The notes beneath the pieces were generated by a model that was not told where the DNA came from, did no database searches, and saw nothing but the letters and a program-made list of their open reading frames with translations. Source: Litorimonas sp964565335 (lineage in GTDB: Bacteria; Pseudomonadota; Alphaproteobacteria; Caulobacterales; Maricaulaceae). Taken from it: 22,866 nt of DNA. The DNA lies in assembly GCA_964565335.1 (NCBI GenBank), contig CAZMEN010000044.1, positions 1 to 22,866 of the forward strand, written 5' to 3'. Within the stretch, counting starts at the first letter, position 1, and each line of letters starts with the position of its first letter. A program made the translations under genes and the position numbers. Positions 8,103 through 16,112 of this stretch are shown here, piece after piece.

Positions 8103-9260
8103 ATGGCCGCAGTAGATTTTAAAAATCCAGATTGGTACGCAGAAGAAGACATCAATATTTTCCGCGAAGCCGTGAACGGTTTCTATTCTCGCGAAATGGC
8201 GCCGCATTCGGAAAGTTTTCGCAAGAACAAAAAAGTCGACCGAAAATATTGGAACATGGCCGGTCAAATGGGCTTACTCAATTGTTCTATGCCGGAAGAA
8301 TATGGCGGCGGCGGCGGTGATTATCGCCACGAAATGATTATCATGGAAGAGCTCGTCAAAGCCAATGTCGATGGCTTTGGTCTGTCGCTTCATAACGCGA
8401 TTGTTGCACCCTATATCCTTCATTACGGGACGGAAGAGCAGAAGAAGAAATGGCTCCCGCGCATGGCGTCTGGTGAGCTTGTCGGTGCGATTGCGATGTC
8501 AGAACCAGGAACAGGCTCTGACCTTCAAAATGTCAAAACCAATGCCAAACAAGAAGGTAATGGCTGGGTCATTAACGGCTCTAAAACCTTTATTACCAAT
8601 GGCGGAACCGCGAACCTAATCGTTATCGTCGCCGATACGGGCGGTGAGGGGAAGTTCTCTAAATCGCTTTTCGTTGTCGAGACGGATGACCTCGAAGGAT
8701 TTCGCCGTGGCCGTATTCTCGATAAGGTCGGGATGGACGCCCAAGATACTGCCGAGCTGTTCTTTGACGATATGAAAGTCCCTGCCGACGCCTTGCTTGG
8801 GCCGGAGCCGGGACATGGCTTTATTCAACTGATGAAAGAGCTTCCGCAAGAGCGCCTTAACATTGCCGTGCAAGGTGTGGCGCAAATGGAAGCGGCGCTG
8901 GAATTGACAATTGAATATGTCAAAGAGCGCAAGGCCTTTGGCAAATCTATTATGAGTTTCCAGAACACACAATTCGAACTCGCCGAATGTAAAACAATTG
9001 TCCATATCGCCAAAACATTCACCTATGACTGCGCCGAAAAACATCTGCGCGGAGAACTCGACACCGTCACGGCGTCTATGGCGAAATATTGGGTCACGGA
9101 TAAAGAGTGCGAAGTGATTGACCGTTGCCTACAACTGCATGGCGGTTACGGCTTTATGAACGAATATCGCATCGCCCGCATGTATCGCGACAGCCGCGTA
9201 CAAAAAATCTATGGCGGTACGAATGAGATTATGAAACTCCTCATCGCGCGTAGTCTCTAA
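8103..9260 (+). CDS. acyl-CoA dehydrogenase, LCAD/IVD-like
   Basis: A 385-aa standard-length acyl-CoA dehydrogenase. FAD-binding segment: MSEPGTGSDLQNVKT; C-terminal segment: GGYGFMNEYRIARMYRDSRVQ followed by IYGGTNEIMK. The position that carries the catalytic Glu in MCAD-type enzymes is Gly (G371). In long-chain and isovaleryl-CoA dehydrogenases this residue is also not Glu, and the base sits earlier in an -ER- motif; here that is LPQER with E250. The enzyme is thus of the LCAD/IVD mechanistic type and may act on long-chain or branched acyl-CoA. A GAGGGA site about 9 nt before the ATG supports the start. Confidence 0.88.
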   Translation: MAAVDFKNPDWYAEEDINIFREAVNGFYSREMAPHSESFRKNKKVDRKYWNMAGQMGLLNCSMPEEYGGGGGDYRHEMIIMEELVKANVDGFGLSLHNAIVAPYILHYGTEEQKKKWLPRMASGELVGAIAMSEPGTGSDLQNVKTNAKQEGNGWVINGSKTFITNGGTANLIVIVADTGGEGKFSKSLFVVETDDLEGFRRGRILDKVGMDAQDTAELFFDDMKVPADALLGPEPGHGFIQLMKELPQERLNIAVQGVAQMEAALELTIEYVKERKAFGKSIMSFQNTQFELAECKTIVHIAKTFTYDCAEKHLRGELDTVTASMAKYWVTDKECEVIDRCLQLHGGYGFMNEYRIARMYRDSRVQKIYGGTNEIMKLLIARSL

Positions 9261-9265
9261 TAGGC

Positions 9266-9895
9266 GTGTACCCGCCGCCTCATTATTCAAATAATGACCC
9301 CGCCTTTATGGCGGGTGTCATGAAACGTTATAGTTTTGCTGTTCTGACAACAGTTTGTCATGCGGGAATAAACGCCACCCATTTGCCTTTGATTTTGAAA
9401 GAGAATGAAGGGGAAAAGGGCACGCTTTACGGCCATATCGCGCACACTAATCCGCAGGTAAAACATCTGAATGGCGACACACAAGGTTTGGCAGTCTTCA
9501 GCGGCCCTCACGCTTATATTTCGGCGGCTTGGTATGATAATCCTGATGCCCGCGTGCCGACATGGAATTATATTTCTGTCCAAGCCAGAGGCTGCCTGCA
9601 AGTCTTACCCAAGTCAGACTGGCTGGGAGAGCTTGAGCATTTGACAGAGACGTTTGAACCTGACGGCGCGTGGACAGTGTCTCGGGCTGAGGATTATGTA
9701 AAACGCCTTATGGGCGGTATCGTCTTTTTCAAAATGGGCATCACGGACCTACGCGGCATAGAGAAAATGTCTCAGAATAAAGGCCATGCAGAAAATCAGA
9801 CTGTTATGTCTGAGTTGAAAAAGCGAAACGAATTTGGAACGGCTGAGGCGATGGAACATGCGCTTCACAAGGCCAAGCAGAAGGATATATCATGA
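9266..9895 (+). CDS. PaiB-like FMN-binding protein
   Basis: A 209-aa protein of the PaiB/FMN-binding negative regulator family, a split-barrel flavin-binding fold. Family segments visible: MYPPPHY at the start, NATHLPLIL, GHIAHTNPQ, SGPHAYISAAWY and VPTWNYISVQARG. The length matches the family. The start is GTG, 5 bp after the upstream stop, with no proper ribosome site, so translational coupling is likely. Its end overlaps the crotonase start by ATGA. PaiB was named for repression of sporulation genes in Bacillus, but many proteobacterial members are uncharacterised and may be flavin reductases or dehydrogenases. Its location inside a beta-oxidation operon favours a metabolic role here; that is inference. 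Confidence 0.82.
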   Translation: MYPPPHYSNNDPAFMAGVMKRYSFAVLTTVCHAGINATHLPLILKENEGEKGTLYGHIAHTNPQVKHLNGDTQGLAVFSGPHAYISAAWYDNPDARVPTWNYISVQARGCLQVLPKSDWLGELEHLTETFEPDGAWTVSRAEDYVKRLMGGIVFFKMGITDLRGIEKMSQNKGHAENQTVMSELKKRNEFGTAEAMEHALHKAKQKDIS

Positions 9896-10593
9896 CAGAC
9901 CTCGTAACTTACTCGCTCGATAACGGCGTTGCGACCATCAAAATGGATGACGGCAAAGCCAATGTCCTCTCCACTGCGATGATAGCCGAGTTAAACGCCG
10001 CATTTGACACCGCCGAAAAAGACGAAGCGATTGTTATCCTAACAGGTCGCGAAGGGATGTTTTCCGGTGGGTTTAATCTGAAAGAGATGCAGGCCGGGCC
10101 AAAGGAAGCGATGCTCCTGACGTCAAAAGGCTCGAAACTCGCGCGGCGTATTCTGGCGTTTCCTAAACCCGTCATCGCCCTTTCCACGGGGCATACGATT
10201 GCGATGGGGGCGTTCCTGCTTTTGGCGTGTGATTACCGTATGATTGCCGATGGCGATTATAAAATTGGTTTAAATGAGACGCTTATCGGTATGACGATGC
10301 ATAATTTCGGAATTGAGATTGCGCGTTATCGTTTGGCGAAAAACTATTTTAACCGCTGCGTTATCAATGCAGAGATTTTCAACCCGAAAGGCGCGATGCA
10401 TGCCGGATTTGTGGACCGTATCGTCCCGGCCGAGCAAATGCCTATGGCGGGGCCGATGGCGGGACAAATGTTTAGTCAATTAAATATGACAGCCTTTCGC
10501 GGAACGAAACTGCGATCCCGCAAAGCTGTGTTTGAAATTCTTGATCAAGCCATTGAAGACGATCTCGATCCGGAGAAAATTCACGCGGTCTAA
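9892..10593 (+). CDS. crotonase/enoyl-CoA hydratase family protein
   Basis: A 233-aa crotonase-fold protein, shorter than classical hydratases (about 260 aa) but typical of a subgroup of short crotonases. The oxyanion-hole segments are FSGGFNLKEM (57-66) and HTIAMGAFLLLACDYR (101-116, with G106). A Glu at 129 (IGLNET) aligns roughly with the first catalytic Glu of hydratases. The second Glu is not evident, so hydratase activity is uncertain and an isomerase or other acyl-CoA reaction is possible. AGGAT precedes the ATG and the ATGA overlap with PaiB indicates coupled translation. In the operon it would act after the dehydrogenases. Confidence 0.85.
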   Translation: MTDLVTYSLDNGVATIKMDDGKANVLSTAMIAELNAAFDTAEKDEAIVILTGREGMFSGGFNLKEMQAGPKEAMLLTSKGSKLARRILAFPKPVIALSTGHTIAMGAFLLLACDYRMIADGDYKIGLNETLIGMTMHNFGIEIARYRLAKNYFNRCVINAEIFNPKGAMHAGFVDRIVPAEQMPMAGPMAGQMFSQLNMTAFRGTKLRSRKAVFEILDQAIEDDLDPEKIHAV

Positions 10594-10611
10594 TCTCGTG
10601 GTCTAATTCTG

Positions 10612-11508
10612 ATGGATAGGCGATTTTACGACATTCAATACGGTGATAATGAGGGCGGGCAAATGTCTGCCCTTCATTTTGGCGATACATCAAAACCTGT
10701 GGCTTTGATTATGCTCCATGCCAATGGGTTTAACGGGCAAAGCTATCGGTCTTTATTGGAACCGCTTCCGGTGCATAGTGTTGCGCTTGACTTGCGGGGG
10801 CACGGTCTTTCGACACTGTCATATGATCCAGCGACCCTTCGCAATTTCCATATTTTTCGTGATGATATTTTGGATTTTCTCGCGCGTTATGTCGAGGGGG
10901 ATTTCGTGCTGGCCGGGCATTCTATGGGCGCTTGTGCGGGCATGCTCTGCGCGCCGTTTTTAGGGCAGAAGATGAAGGGCTATGTTGGATTTGATTTGCC
11001 CTTACTGCCTGTTTGGATGAACCCGTTTTACCGTATGCCCGGTGGGTTAGAATTAATGCGCCGAAAATTACCGATTGCAGTCGCCGCAGGCCGTAGGCGG
11101 TCTGACTTTGCCTCGCTTGAGGCGGCTTTCACACGCTATCAAGGGCGGGGTGTTTTCAAAGGTTTTGATGACGCTGTATTACGCGACTACCTCTTGGGCG
11201 GCCTTATCGCAACAGACCAAGGTGTGCGTTTGGCGTGCGACCCAAAATGGGAACAAGCAATATTCCCCGCTCATGACCATAATCTTTACGCTGCAGCTAA
11301 GGACTTACCGACGGACAACACAAACATTGTTTTCGCCACATCAGGGGCGCCGAATACGCCGCTCTCTCGCCAACGTTTGCGCCGTGTCGTGGGGTCGAAA
11401 AATGTAATCCGCGCCAAAGAGACCAATCATATGTTCCCGCTCAACCAACCAAATCTTGCGCGCAAATTTTTGGCCGAGGCGCTAATGAAAGGGGCATTAA
11501 CCCAATAA
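10612..11508 (+). CDS. alpha/beta hydrolase
   Basis: A 298-aa alpha/beta-hydrolase with the oxyanion segment HANGFNG (36-42), nucleophile elbow GHSMGA (S104) and a late His in ETNHMFPLNQP (H273). No signal peptide, so probably a cytoplasmic esterase or thioesterase-like enzyme. It lies 18 bp after the crotonase and is likely the last gene of the operon. The first ATG has no ribosome site; an in-frame ATG at 10663 has GAGGG seven bases before it, but starting there would remove part of the first beta strand, so I keep the longer form. The stop codon overlaps the end of the convergent thioesterase-like gene by 12 bp. Substrate unknown. Confidence 0.82.
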   Translation: MDRRFYDIQYGDNEGGQMSALHFGDTSKPVALIMLHANGFNGQSYRSLLEPLPVHSVALDLRGHGLSTLSYDPATLRNFHIFRDDILDFLARYVEGDFVLAGHSMGACAGMLCAPFLGQKMKGYVGFDLPLLPVWMNPFYRMPGGLELMRRKLPIAVAAGRRRSDFASLEAAFTRYQGRGVFKGFDDAVLRDYLLGGLIATDQGVRLACDPKWEQAIFPAHDHNLYAAAKDLPTDNTNIVFATSGAPNTPLSRQRLRRVVGSKNVIRAKETNHMFPLNQPNLARKFLAEALMKGALTQ

Positions 11509-12417
11509 AGCTTCAATTGCATTTTTATTGAGGGCCTTGACCTGTTCAGGTGGCGTTTTAACGAGCTTACGAATTTGCGTGTTGAACAAGCATCCCATGG
11601 CAATAGTAGACATATAATTCTTACCCGTTACGGGATTAACGAGATTATGCAAAACGCCGCGCGTATAGGGGTTAGCACCTAAAAAACCTGGCACGTAATT
11701 ATAAGCGTCGCCTATACGCGGGTGACTATGGAATACGGCTCTGGCTTCAAGCAGGGCACCGGTTCCGCCTTTTTTGCGAAACTCCTCATCTGCAAACTCA
11801 GGCCACCCTTCGTGATACCAGCCGATAGAGGAGGTGGTCCGTCCGAAATAGGCTTGCGGGGTAATAAACCCTGTAAAATCTGCCTCCTCCGCACCGAATA
11901 CGCCGGCCCCTAAAGTTTTGAGTCCCAATTCATGCAGGCGATTCATAGGTAATCCCGTTAGGGGTTTGGATAAGTCTATATTGCGCGGCTTAGCCGAGGC
12001 AGGCACATCAACCTCAAAAGCGGCGGCGTTGTCTTTAATGCGGGACGGCCAAGGGAAAGGCCGTATGCCGTGTAGGTAAATATGCTCGACCTCTTCCAAG
12101 ACTGTTGCCGCAATACGCCCATCCGCATGATACATGATGTGGCAGAGTTTCGCCTTCATGTCGCGCAACTCGACCAGCCCGCTCTCAATTTTCAGAGGGT
12201 CTCCGGGGCGGGCCTCAGCTTGATATTTAATGTGGATGTCTTTCACCCGCACCGTGCTGGTGGCATCGGGGTTAAAGGCTTGGGCCAAACCCATGCGAAT
12301 AATTAGTCCCGCACGTGCCTGCGCGGTTTTATACAGATAATACCGCATATTGAGGTGGCCGAGATCGTCGCACTCCCATGCGGAGCATTCACCGGCCCAC
12401 GTCAGTGTAAATCCCAT
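11497..12417 (-). CDS. hot-dog fold thioesterase-like protein
   Basis: A 307-aa protein whose N-terminal part resembles 4-hydroxybenzoyl-CoA/acyl-CoA thioesterases: WECDDLGHLNMRYYL at about 14-28 has the D-x-G-H-x-N pattern of the hot-dog active site (D18, H21, N23). The length is about double a single hot-dog domain, and YFGRTTSSIGWYHEG in the second half suggests a second, degenerate domain. The frame stays open to 12447 beside the N gap, but the ATG at 12417 has AAGAG seven bases upstream and starts the fold cleanly. It lies downstream of zur across the gap and may share its transcript. Thioester hydrolysis is a family-level inference. Confidence 0.75.
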   Translation of the reverse strand: MGFTLTWAGECSAWECDDLGHLNMRYYLYKTAQARAGLIIRMGLAQAFNPDATSTVRVKDIHIKYQAEARPGDPLKIESGLVELRDMKAKLCHIMYHADGRIAATVLEEVEHIYLHGIRPFPWPSRIKDNAAAFEVDVPASAKPRNIDLSKPLTGLPMNRLHELGLKTLGAGVFGAEEADFTGFITPQAYFGRTTSSIGWYHEGWPEFADEEFRKKGGTGALLEARAVFHSHPRIGDAYNYVPGFLGANPYTRGVLHNLVNPVTGKNYMSTIAMGCLFNTQIRKLVKTPPEQVKALNKNAIEALLG

Positions 12418-12449
12418 AAAGTGGCTCTTACGCGGCGCAACGACCACAT

Positions 12450-12459
12450 NNNNNNNNNN
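12450..12459. other. assembly gap (10 N)
   Basis: Exactly ten Ns, a typical scaffold placeholder of unknown true length. It removes the 3' end of zur and the zur-thioesterase junction. Confidence 0.95.
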
Positions 12460-12857
12460 CTGCGGCTGATACTAAATCCTTCCGGTTTGCAATCTGTATG
12501 GTCATGCGCGTGTCGCTCTTCGACCGACTGGCAATTTTCGCAAATGAAAAACTCCGCCAGATGGCCTTCATGTTGGTGATCACAGGCGATGAAGGCATTG
12601 ATGGCCTCGACGCGGTGAATCAATCCATGTTTGGACAGAAACTCCAGAGCGCGGTAAACCGTTGGCGGTTTGGGTGAGCCAAGATCGGGCCGCAAGCGGT
12701 CTAGTAAATCATAGGCTTTGATAGCGCCGCCGTCTGAAATGATGAGTTCAAGCACATGTTCGCGCAGGGGCGTAAACCGCTCTCCTGCGCCGGTAACGCG
12801 CGCGCGCGCCGCCTCAATACGAGATTTCTGATCCGCAGCTGTATTATTATCGTTCAT
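12460..12857 (-). CDS. zur: Zur-like Fur-family repressor (3' end lost in gap)
   Basis: 132 residues of a Fur-superfamily repressor are visible before the N gap. The winged helix spans about 25-85 (KPPTVYRALEFLSKHGLIHRVE). Metal-site residues follow: C92-x-H94-x-H96-x2-H99, the first CxxC of the structural zinc site (C106-E-N-C109), and a His-rich HAHDH at 116-120. NAFIACDH and FFICENCQSVEE are the form seen in alphaproteobacterial Zur rather than Fur, Mur or Irr. The last part of the dimerisation domain with the second CxxC is missing because of the gap, not clearly because of mutation. GGAGG four bases before the ATG supports the start. Zinc sensing is inferred; no znu genes are present in this window. 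Confidence 0.82.
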
Positions 12858-12943
12858 GCGGCCTCCATAGACTGTTTTGCCCGTGTGTGAAAGGCGTCAA
12901 TCCAATGTTGAACCCGTGTGGCAAATTGGCTAAAGGCTTGCAT
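12854..12943 (-). CDS. possible 29-aa ORF overlapping zur start
   Basis: A 29-codon ORF (MQAFSQFATRVQHWIDAFHT..., ending in MEAA) stops with TGA overlapping the zur ATG as ATGA. Its last codons carry the zur GGAGG site. The composition suggests one amphipathic helix. No clear ribosome site precedes it. It could be a leader peptide or small protein, or chance. Confidence 0.3.
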   Translation of the reverse strand: MQAFSQFATRVQHWIDAFHTRAKQSMEAA

Positions 12944-13031
12944 GGAATTCGGCTCTGTTGGCTTTTGGTCAGCAGAGCTGCAACTTTATTCGGATACAAA
13001 ACTTTACAATCGCCTTTGGGGAAGGACCACC

Positions 13032-13835
13032 ATGGCCAAGAAACCAACACCACAAGCAGAAGCGCCAACCGTTAGCGGCACTGTTATGTTTTATAAAAAC
13101 CCGCAACCTCTTTCATTGGACGCGCATAAAAAATTCGGCGTGACACCTGTCGCAAAGCCGTTTGAATTTATGGCCGACCAACACTTTATGCCGATGACAG
13201 CACCTGAGTTTGGTGCTGCAGCGGCTTCTTTTCCTGTTATTTTTGCGGGTGAAGAAAGAACGCCTTTGGCTGTGATGGGTGTCCGTCAGGGCGAAAACCT
13301 CTTTGTGACAGGTGAAGGACAGTACGAGCAAGACTTCTACATGCCTGCTTTCGCTCGTCGCTTCCCGTTCGTTTTGGCTGCTGATAAATCTAATGACCGT
13401 TTTGTGGTTTGCGTCGATACAGAAGCCGAATGCGTTACCGATAAAAAGCCTGCGCAGATGTTCTTTGACAAAGAGGATACTTCCTCTTTCACAAAAGAAG
13501 CGTTCCAATTCCTGCAAAATTATGAGCGTGATCGTCAGGCTACTGCCAAAATGGTCGAAGAATTCATTGCTGCGGACCTGTTCGAGCAAAAGGAAATGAA
13601 TTTCCGAGGTCAAAATGCTGATGGCTCAGAAGGCCCAAAACAAAAGATTGCCGACTATTTTGCAATTAGCGAAGAAAAACTCAAAGCTCTACCGACTGAG
13701 AAGTTGAAAGACTACTCCGAGCGCGGCTATTTGGCTGTTGCCTATGCCCATATGGTGTCTTTGGGTAACTGGCAGCGTCTGGTCAATATGACCCTGCGCC
13801 GTTCGCAAGCCGAGACAGCGGCTGCCAACGCCTAG
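13032..13835 (+). CDS. SapC family protein
   Basis: A 267-aa SapC-like protein, recognised by MFYKNPQPLSLDAHKKFGV, the PVIFAGEERTPLAVMGVRQGENLFV strand region, and FYMPAFARRFPFVL. SapC was named from a Campylobacter S-layer gene cluster, but in proteobacteria its role is unproven. No signal peptide is seen. The open frame extends up to 12918, but GAAGGA seven bases before the ATG at 13032 fixes the start. It is monocistronic: divergent from zur, with a strong terminator 24 bp after the stop. The 174-bp region between zur and sapC has no convincing promoter hexamers. Confidence 0.87.
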   Translation: MAKKPTPQAEAPTVSGTVMFYKNPQPLSLDAHKKFGVTPVAKPFEFMADQHFMPMTAPEFGAAAASFPVIFAGEERTPLAVMGVRQGENLFVTGEGQYEQDFYMPAFARRFPFVLAADKSNDRFVVCVDTEAECVTDKKPAQMFFDKEDTSSFTKEAFQFLQNYERDRQATAKMVEEFIAADLFEQKEMNFRGQNADGSEGPKQKIADYFAISEEKLKALPTEKLKDYSERGYLAVAYAHMVSLGNWQRLVNMTLRRSQAETAAANA

Positions 13836-13858
13836 TCTCAATACCATATACTCAATAT

Positions 13859-13889
13859 AAACCCGGGCCAGAAATGGTTCGGGTTTTTT
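13859..13889 (+). terminator. rho-independent terminator after sapC
   Basis: A 12-bp stem (AAACCCGGGCCA with TGGTTCGGGTTT, two G-U pairs) closed by a GAAA tetraloop and followed by a run of six T (13884-13889). It separates sapC from dsbD. Confidence 0.9.
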
Positions 13890-13972
13890 CGTTCCTGACT
13901 TTCATTTCACCTCTGCGTGAACGGCTTTGAATGTTTATTGGCCCCTTCATCATTTTGAGGTAGGAGCGCAAC

Positions 13973-16066
13973 ATGAAAAATATTCTGCTCGGCTTTCTTA
14001 TTCTTCTGCTCTCGGCCTTACCTCTGCGCGCCGCAGAAAGTGACCCCGTCGATACAGGTAAGGTGGTCGCGTCCGTGGTCAGCTCCCATGATGCCGCCAT
14101 GCCCGGCGAAGAGATTACCGTAGCCTTGCGCACAATATTGGATACGAAATGGCACACCTATTGGCGTAATCCAGGCGATAGCGGGGAGCCTGTGTCTCTG
14201 TCTTGGAATGTGAATGGGGATTGGAACATTGGCGAGATTGTCTGGCCTTTGCCTATAACTCTCCCCACTGGCCCTATTATCAATTACGGCTTTGAAGGTG
14301 CACCCTTATTCCCGGTGAGTATGCGGGTTCCCGCAGACGCCGATATTGGCAGTGTCGAAACGATAGCTCTCGATTTCTATTACCTTGTTTGCAAAGATGT
14401 TTGCATCCCCGAAAGCGGCTCAACGTCTATTGACCTTTTGATTGGTGAAAGCGTCAAAGACACCCGCTGGGATTCGTTAATCCAAGACGCCATCAACACT
14501 GCGCCGCAACCCATGAAAGTCCAAGGCGGCATTGTGAAAACTGGCGAAACAGTTGAAATCTCTATTTCTGAGCTTCCAAACGCTGATTTTAAGACAGCCT
14601 ATTTCTTTCCGTATGATGCAGGAATTTTACTCCATTCGGAACCACAGGTCGTGGACATTGGTCGTGAAGGTATTCGCCTGTCTGTACCTGCCGATTATGT
14701 ATGGAACAAAGCCATGCCCGACACGCTCAAAGGCGTTTTGTCTTATGTAGAAAACGGACTGACCAAAGGGTCCGAAATTGAACTGGTGGTTGGCGAAACC
14801 GTCAATGTAGGATTGGCGTCTTCGGCGGCAGAAGAGGGCGGTTCGTCCATGACAATATTCGGCGCGATTATCGCAGCCCTAATCGGCGGTTTAATTTTAA
14901 ACCTCATGCCCTGCGTCTTCCCGATTATTTCTATGAAAGCCCTGAGTATTGCCAAAGTCGCCCATGGTGAAAGACACGTCATACGCAAAGAAGCGTGGGC
15001 CTACACAATTGGCGTTTTGGTCACTTTTCTGGCCATAACCTTGTTACTCATCGGGTTGAAAGCGGCCGGGAGTGAAATCGGATGGGGGTTCCAATTACAA
15101 TCGCCGCCTGTCGTCGCCCTTCTGGCTCTGCTTTTATTTGTTATTGGATTGAACCTGTTAGGTTTGTTTGAATTTGGCACGAGGCTACAAAATACGGGGT
15201 CAGGACTCACCACAAAAGGAGGNNNNNNNNNNCTGAAAGGGTCTTTCTTTACGGGTTTACTCGCCGTCATTGTGGCTACGCCTTGTACCGCGCCTTTCAT
15301 GGCTTCGGCCATTGGGTTCGCCTTGGCGCAACCCGCCTTTGTAACCCTTGCTATATTTATGGCTTTGGCGCTCGGTTTTGCATTGCCCTTCTTATTGATC
15401 GCCTATGTGCCTGGTTTATTGAAGTTTTTACCCAAGCCCGGCCCGTGGATGGTCACATTTAAAGAGGTTCTAGCCTTTCCCATGTTCGCGGCGGCGATAT
15501 GGCTTGTGTGGGTTCTGACGATGCAGGCGGGGGCAGATGGCATGACCGCTGTTCTCGTCGCGATGCTTGCAATCGGTCTGTCTATTTGGCTTCTCAAGCG
15601 CGCGGGGATTGTGTTGAAAATATTAGCGGGATTATTGACGTTGTTCGCCTTGTTCATATGTCTAACGGTCAAAGTTGAGAGCGCATCAGAGGCTGTTCTT
15701 GAGGCTCAGGCATGGTCACCTGAACGGGTGGCCGAGTTACGCGCCGAAGGGCGCACTGTCTTTGTCGATTTCACGGCTGCGTGGTGCGTCACGTGCAAGG
15801 TCAATGAGAAATTGGTTCTGGATAAGGATAAAACCAAAGCCTTATTCAATGACACAAATACGGCCTTTCTCATTGCGGATTGGACCAATAAAAATGATGC
15901 GATCGCGGAGGAGTTGGAACGTTATGGCCGGGCAGGTGTGCCGCTCTATCTGGTGTTTTCGCCCTTGGGCTCAAGCGATTCTAACAAATCCGTGAAGGCT
16001 GAGGTTTTGCCTCAAGTTTTGACGTACGACGTGATAAAAGAAGCTCTGCAAAGAGCGAAGTCCTAA
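13973..16066 (+). CDS. ScsB-type DsbD protein-disulfide reductase
   Basis: A 697-residue frame (including a 10-N gap read in frame) for an inner-membrane thiol:disulfide reductase that carries electrons from cytoplasmic thioredoxin to the periplasm. Signal peptide ~1-21; periplasmic domain with the redox pair C140/C144 (CKDVC); eight or so membrane spans at ~290-585 containing the paired cysteines LMPCVFP (C314) and ATPCTAPFM (C438); C-terminal thioredoxin domain with WCVTC (C605/C608). The N-terminal domain type points to ScsB rather than classical DsbD. The gap falls just before LKGSFFTG, where relatives have a short Gly-rich loop, so little sequence is probably missing. AGGAG seven bases before the ATG supports the start. 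Cotranscribed with the next gene. Confidence 0.88.
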   Translation: MKNILLGFLILLLSALPLRAAESDPVDTGKVVASVVSSHDAAMPGEEITVALRTILDTKWHTYWRNPGDSGEPVSLSWNVNGDWNIGEIVWPLPITLPTGPIINYGFEGAPLFPVSMRVPADADIGSVETIALDFYYLVCKDVCIPESGSTSIDLLIGESVKDTRWDSLIQDAINTAPQPMKVQGGIVKTGETVEISISELPNADFKTAYFFPYDAGILLHSEPQVVDIGREGIRLSVPADYVWNKAMPDTLKGVLSYVENGLTKGSEIELVVGETVNVGLASSAAEEGGSSMTIFGAIIAALIGGLILNLMPCVFPIISMKALSIAKVAHGERHVIRKEAWAYTIGVLVTFLAITLLLIGLKAAGSEIGWGFQLQSPPVVALLALLLFVIGLNLLGLFEFGTRLQNTGSGLTTKGXXXXLKGSFFTGLLAVIVATPCTAPFMASAIGFALAQPAFVTLAIFMALALGFALPFLLIAYVPGLLKFLPKPGPWMVTFKEVLAFPMFAAAIWLVWVLTMQAGADGMTAVLVAMLAIGLSIWLLKRAGIVLKILAGLLTLFALFICLTVKVESASEAVLEAQAWSPERVAELRAEGRTVFVDFTAAWCVTCKVNEKLVLDKDKTKALFNDTNTAFLIADWTNKNDAIAEELERYGRAGVPLYLVFSPLGSSDSNKSVKAEVLPQVLTYDVIKEALQRAKS
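15223..15232. other. assembly gap (10 N) within dsbD
   Basis: Ten Ns inside the membrane domain of dsbD. The reading frame is kept across it as written, but the true gap length is unknown. Confidence 0.95.
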
Positions 16067-16112
16067 ACTCGCACTGGCGCGTAAGAAGAATTAATCATTA
16101 GAGAGGATGAAT

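Noticed and set aside
12918..13031. N-terminal extension of sapC
   Set aside because: The ATG at 13032 has a strong ribosome site and matches the family start; the extension has no family similarity.
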